Source: Acanthamoeba castellanii str. Neff
Taxonomy: Eukaryota > Discosea > Longamoebia > Acanthamoebidae
DNA length: 64,000 bases
Assembly (NCBI RefSeq): GCF_000313135.1
Contig: NW_004457391.1
Span: 14,017-78,016 of the forward strand
Direction: 5' to 3'
The notes beneath the pieces are model-generated. The model made no database searches. It was given only the letters and a program-made list of their open reading frames with translations, and was not told the DNA's origin. How positions within the stretch are numbered: the first letter of the stretch is position 1; each line of letters begins with the position of its first letter. Of this stretch, positions 43,101-52,208 are shown piece after piece. A program made the position numbers and the translations under genes.

Positions 43101-46100
43101 CACTCATTAAGTAAAAGGGAGGGAAAAAGTAGAAATGTAGCTCGGGTACCTGTCCCTGTTGGCGATGGCCAAGGCGAGTGCGTCCAGATTGCGCGCCATC
43201 TCGGCGTTGGCCTCCAGCAACTGCTGCTCGGGGCTGCGCGCACCACACAAGCCCACAGGCCACACACGCGGTAAATAGCAGGAGAAATGCAACAGAACTG
43301 AAAGGGCGCGGGATGGAACCTGAGGGTGATGGCAGTGCCCTCGGCGCAGGCCGACTGAAGCGAGCGCACGCCGTCGGCGAAGGCCTTCTTGGCCGCCGGG
43401 TCGTTGGGGTTGGTGATCACCATCTTGGTCGAGTTGACGAGCTCCTGCATCGCCCTCGCAATCCTGCAAAACCCAATGGAGACCGGTTAGTGGGCGATTG
43501 CTTGAACGAAGAAAATCGACGAACAAAGGACGAAGAACGAAGAGCAAAGAGCGAAGAAACGCACCTGGCGGCGGCGTCGTTCATGCGATTGGCGGCCTCC
43601 GGATCGCGGGAGGCGGCGGCGACCGCCTTGGCGAGCGCGGCATGCTGGCCCACGGCAATCGATACCGCCTTCAACGCGTTCGCAATCTCCTGCGGGATCC
43701 CGAGGAGTGAGTGAGTTGAGCGTCATTTGATCAGCCATAGCGCGGAGTGGAGCTGGCGAGTACGTGAGCGTCGCCCCGGGCCTCGGCAGCGGACAGAGCG
43801 GCCAGCGCGTTGTCGACCTTGGCCTGGGACAGCGCCAGACGGTCCTCGGCGCTCATACCGCCCTCGGCCGGCCTCGCCCCCTCCAGAATCGTGTTGGTCA
43901 GGTCACCCATCTCGGCGAGCGTTGCGTCCAGCTTGGCCAGTGCGGCGGCGTCGCGAGGATTCCTGGCGACCATCTGCGCATCCGACAGCAGGCCCTGCAC
44001 ACAGCAAACAACGATAAAAACGTCAGTAAATTGAATGAAATCAGGTCTGGTGGCCTGATGTGGACCTTCATCTTGTTAGCGAGGTTGGCCAGGGCGGCCT
44101 GCAGGCGCTTGCGCGAGTCGTCGTCGAGGTCTCCGTTCAATCGGGCAACAGCCTCAGCGACCGCTTGGCAGGCTGCGCTGGTGGCGTTGGCGTTGCCGGC
44201 AGTGGCCGCGGTCCGGACATCGCGCAGGGAATCGTGGACGGCCATGGCGTCGGCCGTTATGGGGTCCATCGCCGCAGCGGCGCTCAAATCCGCCACGCGC
44301 GCCGCAGCCTGCTCCACAGCCGCCATCGCCTGCCAGTAGAGGAATGTAAGGAATTAGTGAGTCTTTTTGCCGTTCCGAGTAAGGCCGAGCGACTGGCGTA
44401 CCGCTTGCAGCCGCTGGAGAGCGGCCTTGTCGCCGGGCTTGGCCACCACCTCCTTGTAGGCGGCGAACAGGTCGCGCAGGGTCTGCGCCAGCCGCTCGGC
44501 CGCGCCCTTCAGGCTGGGGTGCTTGTCCGCCGCCAGCATTCCATCAATTCCCTGTCCGCCCAACATTCCATTCATACTGATGAGTCTCTGATGTGGCTGC
44601 AAACGGCGCGCGTGCGTGCATGCGGTTCGGGTACCTCCTTGATCAGCGTGCACGCAGCGGTGGCCGTGGCCTTGTCGGCAGTGGCCAGCGACTCGGCGAG
44701 AAGGGCCAGACCCGCGTCGACCTTGGCCCGCTCAATGCCCATCTCAGCAGCGCCCAGCAGCGGACCTGTTCGGTGGCGCCAAACAAGCGCGATCAAAACG
44801 TTTGGGTGAACATTTCGCAAACGTTTAGAGAATTCGGGAAAAGGCGCACGTACCGGGGAGGCTGTCCTCGCCGTCCTCCTCAAGGGGGATATCGAGATCG
44901 AGACCAGCAAACAGGGTCGACGACGATTCCTTGGTGTAGTAGATGATCTCCTCGATCGCAGAGTTGATCTACATCGAATCAATACCAGACATAGAGGTCA
45001 AGCCTGTGCGCGCGTGTGTGTCATGTGTGTCGTGTGTATGATGCGCAGGGTCAAACCTGGTCATGGTAGGCATTCCTCTTGTTCAGTTCGGCTTCGCCGG
45101 CTTGGCCTTGAATCAAGGCGGCGGTGAGGTGGATCTCCTGCTCGGGTGCCGTGGAAATGACCTACAAAAGGCCAAAAACACACAACGACATGCGTAAGAA
45201 TGTGACAAGTAAAGCCCAGTCGACAAGAACAAGCCAGATAAAGAGGGAGGCGATCGCATTCCGTACTTCGTTGGGCTTTTCGAGCTTCTTCTTGAGGATG
45301 GGGTCGACGATGTAGTTGACGCGAACGGTCACGATCTTGGAGAGGCTCACCGTCTTGAAGATGTACTCCCGCACCACTTCGGGAATGTCAACCACGCTGT
45401 CACCACATCATGAATGTAGACGTCTCAGCACTAGCACGCACCACCGCACATGCGTCACCGCACAACATAGCACGCACGCACACACACGGAATTCCTGACA
45501 TACTTGCGACAGTCCACCAGCTTGTCGTTCCAGTCCTTGGATTCCCTGGCCAGCCGAATGATTTGGCGGATGTCGTACAGATCGGCCGTTTGTAGCAGAA
45601 ACACCTGGAATTGAGTGTGTGGTTAGTGTGTGTGGTGTGTGTGGTGTGTGTGTGTGTGTGTGGTGTGTGGTGTGTTGTGTGGTGAGCTGCGCGAGAGGTT
45701 GTGGACGTACGGTGCGCTGCATGAGGGACTTGGCGGCGAGGAGGAGCGACTTCTTGGCATCCTTGGAGATGGGATTGTCGGCGATGGTCTGAATGTCGCG
45801 GTTGATCGCGATCACGCACTGCTGCAGCTCCTTGGTCGAGCTCAGCATCTCCTGCTCCATCTTCTTGTCCAGCTCGCCCCACATCGCTGCCTTCTTCGTA
45901 GCTGTCAAAGACGAAGAAGAAGACGAAGAAGTGAGTGCCATGCAACTCAAGAGAGGAAGAGGAGGCGTGTACCGAGGTCCGCGAGGAACTTCATGGCGTG
46001 CAGCAGTGCGTCCGTGTTGAGGGATTTGAGCTGCAATACGCAAATAAAGTTAAGAATAAATAAAGGTTAATGAATGGAAAAAAAGGATCATAAGAAATAA

Positions 46101-46305
46101 ATAGAGGGAGGGCCGAGGAAAGAGATTGGAGTGCACTTGAGATGGAGATCGAATGACAGAGGGGGAAAAGCACCTTGGCACCTGTCTCATCTGCTTCGGT
46201 GGAGAAGAGCACACACTGTAGAATACAATCGGCGATGGCCTCCAACACTTCGTCTACGGTGGCCTTGCTCGCCTGCATCTCTCGTTCTTTTGTTGTTTGT
46301 AGCAC
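40173..46305 (-). CDS. Vinculin/alpha-catenin superfamily protein
   Basis: Large reverse-strand gene of many exons, about 1,400 residues, almost entirely helical. The N-terminal part resembles the vinculin head: VDEVLEAIADCILQ, a central ISKDAKKSLLLAAKSLMQRT, then FLLQTADLYDIRQIIRLARE, matching the vinculin LLLTFDEAEVRKIIRV region. A long series of Ala/Asp-rich helical units follows (EQQLLEANAEMARNLDALAL; VLESLKKNMMIAKAISANI; EEQLQQLRTLTAQLLRTPND). The C-terminal part (GRIMNASRRIGLEMAKLSQA) resembles a vinculin tail-side bundle and ends GDLKRTFA. Such proteins link actin to membranes or adhesion complexes. The start is 46305 or the Met at 46278. The family call is by pattern, and a talin-rod-like origin for the middle section is possible. 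Confidence 0.7.
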
Positions 46306-46362
46306 AAAGACAAGGCCTTTATTCTAAATTAATTATTTGTCCGCAGAAAACGGTTTTCTCTT

Positions 46363-47982
46363 TTATCCTTTTTGGGTCAAATTCGCGTTGGGCTGCAGCT
46401 GCCGTGGTGGCGTCGGGCGGCGCGTCCAGCTGAGACCGGGCGGGGCCGGTGGGACGTGACTCGCTGTGTAAACGGTGAAGGAGGGTCCTTTGGTGGCGTG
46501 CAACGTGATGCGCTTCACCCGGTCCCATGGGATCGACAGGACTTCCGTCACCTGTGCTAGAACTGGGTTCACATTCTCCACGAGCTGCGCGACGCTCATA
46601 CCCACATTGCCCACTGCGCGAGCAAGATAGGTAAGATACAACCACATAACGGTCGTCATCTTCGACGTCATCATCACAATCGAGGATAGAGGTACCGGCC
46701 ACGTCAATGTACGGAACTTTGCTCAACTGCACGGTCGCGGTGCGGCTGTGCTCCTCGAGCACGGCTGACAATGGGAGATCATCTGGCAAGACCTTGGGTA
46801 GCTTGTTCATCCGACAAATCTGGGGACCCAGGGCTCTTACGACTTGCGGCAGAAGGTGCCGCGGAGCGCGGAGGCTCGAGTACTGGCGCGCTACCGCACA
46901 ATAATAATGAGAGATTAGGCATGATGCACTCGGGGTGTAGAGAAAAGGCGCAGCTCTGCAGGAAGAGGTGTACAGGACTCGTACCCCACTTCTTGATGGC
47001 TTTTCGGTCCCTGTGGAAGGCCTTCAGGTATTCGAGATCGAAGCAGGCGACGCTCAGCTCGGCAGCCTGCGCGCGCACATTGACCTGGTCTTCGGCAAGA
47101 ATCAAGGCAACCGCGAGCTTGCCCGACGGTGGAGACCTGAGCACAGCCCAGTAAGTCAGCCCTTCAAATCGCTGACGTGAAGCTGGTAGACGACAAGCTG
47201 ATGCGGTATGTGACTCACCTGATTGCATGCGGCAACACCGCAACGGAGCGATACTTGGGCTCCTTGTCCAGGTCGTAGTACAAGGAGATACAGACCTGTA
47301 CCGTCTCGGTGAACGAACTGCAGTGCGCACGAACCACATGTTGAGCCAATCTTGACCACCTGAGTAGCGTGTGCTAGTGAAGACTTGATGTGGAGGTCGT
47401 CGTACCACCCGCGGCTGTGTGCGTCAGCGAGCAGCTGAGAGGCGGCATCTCTCAGGCCTTGAAGCGCCCGCGTCCGTACGGCGAAGTGGCGCTTCCACGA
47501 CTTGTGGCGACGAGCCAGCATGCGGGGAGTCCACTCCACACCCGCTAGCTCCCTACGGCACAGCTCTCGCTGGCAAGTGTTGTTTGGGCTTTAGTGAAAG
47601 AGAGAAAAGACCACCACACCACCACAGAGGGGCCCCTACCCCTTTCCCCAATTTTGGAGTTGGCCGTCAGGCCAGTGGGAGTGTTGGTGGTGGTGTGTGG
47701 TGGTGGGTGAGGAGAGGGGGAGAGGGGGGGGTGAGGAGAGGGGGAGAGGGGGGGGGTGAGGGTAGTACCCAGAGGTGATTGTCGGAGGAGAGGAAGTGCC
47801 AGGCGTGGCATACAAGGGCAGCCTGGCACAAGCTGGCCCGGTCCAGCATGCGCCATATGGCCAACTGCAACTGACATGCTCGAACTAGAAGTTGATGTCG
47901 TGTACAGAAAAAAGGCTCCCAAGCATGATCGGCCGGCGCGTACCTCATGCGGCAGCGCTTGTACCGGACACTCCAGTTGCAT
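46363..47982 (-). CDS. F-box domain fused to a complete uL1 (RPL10A-like) ribosomal protein domain
   Basis: Reverse-strand multi-exon gene. The first exons give an F-box directly from the start codon: MQLECPVQALPHE|LQLAIW, then RASLCQAALVCHAWHFLSSD, NHLW|RELCRRELAGVEW. The remainder follows eukaryotic uL1 from end to end: RALQGLRDAASQLLAD, FTETVQVCISLYYDLDKEPK (RPL10A: FLETVELQISL), GKLAVALILAEDQ, DLEYLKAFHRDRKAIKKW, NKLPKVLPDDLPL, then GNVGMSVAQLVENVNPVLAQ and WDRVKRITLHATKGPSFTVY. Splice phases join cleanly, including GG|TTCGTTC and G|TGGGC, so this is one gene. F-boxes recruit substrates to SCF ubiquitin ligases; uL1 forms the ribosomal L1 stalk. Divergence from canonical RPL10A suggests this is a paralogue, not the housekeeping protein. 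The start is 94 bp from ERCC1. Confidence 0.82.
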
Positions 47983-48076
47983 ACTGCCTCGCGCCCTCGT
48001 CTTGTTGCAAATAAATGAAATAATTATAAAAAAAGAAGGAAAGGAAAGGAATCTTTTCTTGGAAGGCGTGTAGCGA
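47983..48076. promoter_or_regulatory. Compact bidirectional promoter interval
   Basis: Only 94 bp separate the start codons of the F-box/uL1 gene (reverse) and ERCC1 (forward). Both 5' untranslated regions and both core promoters must fit here or overlap coding sequence. The middle is AT-rich (AAATAAATGAAATAATTAT) with no clear TATA box. Confidence 0.5.
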
Positions 48077-49945
48077 ATGGATCAATCAGGGGGTGAAGAT
48101 GGAGGAGGCAAGAAGAAGGGATTTAGCATCCCCTCCTTTGAGGAAATGCATAGCCAGGGCTCTGCCGCACCACAGCCCACAATTGATTTGTTCGCAGCTT
48201 CCCGAACTTCCAATTCCTCGACTTCGATGACATTTGCTTCTTCTCTGGAGCCGGCAGGGTCATCTTCTTCCGAATCTGTAGTCCGCAGTTCTCACTTTTC
48301 AACGTCGCTCGCCCCCGTCTCGCCTTCATTCCTCCGCCGTAGTGGATCGGCGACATCTGCATCCTCCTCCTCCACAACGCTCGCCACCAGTACCTCGACA
48401 TCGGCTTCATCGACAAGCGCAGGCGGTGCGGGCAGTGCCACCACCGCGGTGGCCAAGTCTCGCTCCAGCTTCTCAGCATCTGCGCTGGTCACCAACGATC
48501 CATACGCGCTCAGCTCCCCCACCATGCTCAACGCCCTTCTCGCCGCACACCCCTCACCCGCCGCCGGCGCCTCGTCCTCTTCTTCTTCGTCTACACGCGC
48601 CGCAGCTCCCTCTCGCGGATTCGGCCCGCCGCCAGCGCCCGCAAGCACGAGCTCGTCGTCTTCTTCTGCCTCGTCCGCCTCGTCCCCGTACCAGGACTTG
48701 AATCCCTACAGGTTGTGGACATCTTCACCCCGCCTCCATTTTCTTGTATTACACCTCACTCACTCGGTGCGCAGTGACGGCCGCCGAGGGCCTTCGCGGC
48801 CGCTGCTGGTAAGCACGAGACAGCGCGGCAATCGCCTGCTCAAGGTGCGATGCCGACTCAACAACAACAACAACAACTTGAAGAGGTCTTCCCAGTCTGA
48901 CTTGGTATTGCGTGATGGAACGATAGTATCTGAACAATGTCAGGTGGGAGTACTCTGAAACTGTGCTGCCAGACTATGTGATGGGCGGGCAGGCGTGCGC
49001 TCTTTACCTCAGGTTTGCTTACCCCTCTTTGTCTGCTGTTCACATCCGTTATGTCAGCAATCTCACCGATGTGGCCCACCCACCCACCAATGCAGCATCA
49101 AGTATCACTTGCTTCATCCGGAGTACATTCTGACGCGAATGCGACAACTGGGAAGCAAGTTCAACCTCTCCATTGTCCTGTGCTTGGTCGACGTCGAGGG
49201 AAGCACTCAGCCTCTCGAGGTCGGCCCAGGCTCTCCTCACATTCTCGCCCGTTCGTCTTTTCTGACCTTACTCTGTATGGCGCTGCTGGTCGTGGTGATG
49301 ATCGCAGGAGCTGATGTTGCTCTGCACCAACATGGGGTTCACGCTGATCTGCGCCTGGAGTCTGGCCGAGGCGGCTCGATACCTCGAAACCTACAAGGCC
49401 TACGAGAACAAGGGCGCCAAGATCATCAAGGTACACGTGTGTCTAGTCTACTATGAACCAACGCACGACGGCCGCTCACACACACACACCACACACTCAA
49501 CGACGACGTCTCAACGCAACAACAGGAGCAAGTGCAGAGCGGCAATCCGTACGCGGTGCTGTCGGATTGTCTGACGGCGGTGCGCGGGGTGAACAAGACC
49601 GACGTGCTCACGCTCTCGTCGACCTTTGGCTCACTCAAGAACATCATCGACTGTTCCATGGAGGAGCTGTCGCTGTGCCCCGGCCTCGGCCCGCGCAAGG
49701 TGAAGAACCTCTACGAGACCTTCCACGCCCCGTTCGACCCCACCAAGAAGAAGAAACAGAAGACCGAGGCCCAGATCGAGTCCTTCCTCAGCCGCAAGGT
49801 GCGCACCAAGAAATCGGTCGGCACCGAGCCGGAGCAGGCCGCACCGACATCGACATCAACTACCGCCGCCGCTTCTGCGAGCAAGGGCAAGGAGAAGGCG
49901 GACGACGACGAACTCGGCACAAACGAAGACGAGGCCAACCCATGA
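48077..49945 (+). CDS. ERCC1: DNA excision repair protein ERCC1
   Basis: A Ser-rich, disordered N terminus (exon 1 to about 48711) leads to the ERCC1 core: RPLLVSTRQRGNRLLK, then WEYSETVLPDYVMGGQACAL, SIKYHLLHPEYILTRMRQLG, FTLICAWSLAEAARYLETYK, GVNKTDVLTLSSTFGSLKNI and the helix-hairpin-helix CPGLGPRKVKNLYETFHAPF. A Lys-rich then acidic tail ends at 49945. ERCC1 is the non-catalytic partner of XPF in the 5' incision of nucleotide excision repair and in crosslink repair. The short conserved segment expected between LLK and WEY (HIRNVP-like) cannot be found between 48845 and 48947, although the next exon begins in phase 2, as it should if a small exon were missing. Confidence 0.9.
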
Positions 49946-50542
49946 TAATCAAGGTGAACACCACCAGAACCTAATAAGGTGTTCTGTGGAAAGAGATTGG
50001 ACGAAACTTTGCTGGTTGGTTATTGGTGTGAAGTGTTCGGAAATTAATTAATGTACTCCATTTTTTTGGCGGTTGGTCAGGTCTGTCAGTCGGTCGGGGG
50101 GCCTAGACTTCGCATAGACGCCGCCGGCGGCGGCTTGTCGATCTCGTTCCGCTGTCTGCCAGCCTCGGTCCCTTTCCACTCTCGGCCCAACCAGCAAATG
50201 GCGCGGCAGGCGTCGGGCCGGTTCCTCGGAAGGACCCCATGCAGGTCCGCCGCCCAACGCCCCGCTGTGCGCTGCACATATGGTCGCCGATTGGGTCGCA
50301 GCTTTGCGCTTCGGCCTGGCTGCCCATTGGGCTGTCCAGTGTGTCAGGGGACATTGTCTTGGGCGCTAATATCACCGATGAATGGTTGGTCACCAACTGC
50401 TGAAGGCAAGCCGCTGGCGCGCTCTCGAAAACTCTGCCCATCATCGCCAAAGTGACGCGCCGCTCGGGTATAAAGTCAGTGGTACTCACTCCATTCACTT
50501 CACCATCCTGCTCCTCGTTCGCACACAGCACACTACACATAC
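49946..50542. other. Intergenic region and promoter of the choice-of-anchor-A gene
   Basis: About 600 bp without a supported gene. Open frames on both strands here are GC-driven and show no family resemblance. The only clear element is the TATA box at 50469. Confidence 0.5.
50469..50474 (+). promoter_or_regulatory. TATA box
   Basis: GGGTATAAAGTC lies 74 bp upstream of the ATG at 50543. The spacing is like that of the reverse-strand TATA at 29662, so this is a credible core promoter for the secreted-protein gene. Confidence 0.7.
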
Positions 50543-52056
50543 ATGAAGATCACCATCTTCCTACTCGCCGCGCTGCTGGCCATGGCCGCAGCGCAGACCC
50601 GGTCGCCCTCGCCCACCGGGGCCGCCTCGCCCACTGGAGCCGCCTCGCCCAGCGCCGCAGCGGGCGCCGGCTCGCAATTCGCCAACTGCAACACCCTGCT
50701 CCTCAACGGCACCGGAAACTTCGATATCGTCCTGCTTGGAGCCGCCGGCGCATCACCCTCTGTATCGCCCGCGGTCTCTGGCTCGCCCAGCGCCTCCATC
50801 AGCGGTTCGCCTGCGGCTTCTGGTTCGCCGGCAGCTTCTGGTTCACCGGCGGGCGGCTCGCCTGCCGCGTCGGTCAGCGGCTCGCCTGCGGCCTCGGGCT
50901 CTCCCAGCGCCTCCATCAGCGGTTCGCCTGCGGCTTCTGGTTCGCCCGCTGCTTCAGGATCTCCGGCCATCAGCCCCTCGACCAATCAGCGCCTGCTGGA
51001 GATCAACAACGGGCTGCTGGGCGGCCGCGTGGCCGTCAACGGTGACGCTCGCCTCGTCAACTCCATCGTCGGCGGCACACTCAGCTGCCCCACCCCCTCG
51101 GGCGCCATCAGCGGATCGCCTGCGGCCTCCGGCTCTCCGGCCGCTTCCGGTTCGCCCGCCGTCTCTGGTTCGCCAGCCGTCTCTGGGTCGCCCGCCGCCT
51201 CCGGTTCGCCTGCGCCTCTGGATCGCCCGCAGCTTCTGCTTCGCCCGCCGCTTCCGGTTCGCCTGCTGCACAGCAGCTGAGCCTGCTGGTGAGTGGCAAC
51301 CTCGAGATCACCAACTCGCAGATCGCCTGCGGCGGACTGGCCGTGGGCGGCAACGTCGTCGGCTCACCCCTGCTGGGTCAGCCCAACGCGGCCAACCTGA
51401 CCGGCCAGCAGGCCCTCGCCAGCTCGGGCATCGACTTCGCGGCCCTGCGCCAGCGGCTGCTCGCCACCAGCGACGAGCTCTGCTCACTTCCCGCCACGGG
51501 CCAGCTTTCGGTCAGCCAGTTCGGAGCCGCCGTGCTCGATGCCAGCGGCGGAGCCAACCAGACCAGCGCCGGTGCCAACGCCAGCAACGTAGCCATCTTC
51601 AACCTCCCCTCGGCCTCGCTGGCCAACCTCACGTCGGTCCTCATCAACGGCACCTCCAACGAGACCTTCGTGATCATCAACGTCATCCAGGAGGCCAACC
51701 AGACCGGCGAGACTGGTGGCGGCGTCAGCGGTGGCGGCAGCAGCAACCTCACCCTCTCAGCCTTCGGTATCGAGGCCGGCGGCCTGAACGCGTCTCACCT
51801 TCTGTGGAACTTCTGCAACGCCACCAACATCCAGATCAACGAAATCCTCCTTCTGGGCTCGCTTCTGGCCCCGCGCGCCAGGATCAACGTCGACCGCGCC
51901 GAGGTCGAGGGTGCGCTCATCGCCCAGGCGCTCACGGGCAACTTCTTCAACCACATCCCCCAGCGCTTCCAGGGCAACTTCTGCTCCACTGCCGCCGGCC
52001 AGCAGCCCTCCCAGGCCGGCGCCTCTCCTTCTCCCCAGGCCTCGCCTTCGGCCTAG
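50543..52056 (+). CDS. Secreted choice-of-anchor-A (Jonah-like cyst wall lectin) protein with Ser/Pro-rich insertions
   Basis: Single exon. A signal peptide (MKITIFLLAALLAMAAAQ) is followed by a choice-of-anchor-A domain: CNTLLLNGTGNFDIVLLGAA, RLLEINNGLLGGRVAVNGDA, SLLVSGNLEITNSQIACGGL then AVGGNV, IDFAALRQRLLATSDELCSL, TFVIINVIQEANQ, NASHLLWNFCNATNIQINEI then LLLGSLLAPRARINVDRAEV. Two long GSPAAS-type repeats interrupt the domain, after FDIVLLGAAG and after GGTLSC. Many NxS/T sites suggest N-glycosylation. Related domains occur in Acanthamoeba Jonah cyst wall lectins, so a wall role is likely. The frame breaks at about 51213 inside the repeat: CCTGCGCCTCTGG, where sister repeats have CCTGCGGCCTC. 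One G missing from the assembly would explain it. Confidence 0.8.
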
Positions 52057-52098
52057 AGCGACGCTCTTCCCCCGAAACGCTTCCCAATCGCACCCAGC

Positions 52099-52104
52099 AA
52101 ATAA
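52099..52104 (+). terminator. Poly(A) signal AATAAA
   Basis: AATAAA occurs 43 bases after the stop of the choice-of-anchor-A gene (52054-52056). The position fits 3' end formation before the next gene starts at 52209. Confidence 0.55.
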
Positions 52105-52208
52105 AACTTGCTTCTATCCCAACGTAAAACAAAATTTGGGAGAATGTTTCGATTTTACGGAACACACACTTGGTGGGCGCCAAACCGAAAAGCATCAACA
52201 GGATCCAG

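Noticed and set aside
50051..50455. Forward 134-residue frame before the choice-of-anchor-A gene
   Set aside because: GC-driven open frame ending just before the TATA box, with no family resemblance or initiation context.
50736..52127. Forward frame of 463 residues overlapping the choice-of-anchor-A gene
   Set aside because: Out-of-frame reading of GSPAAS repeats gives an Arg/Pro/Ala-rich product. The conserved domain lies in the other frames.
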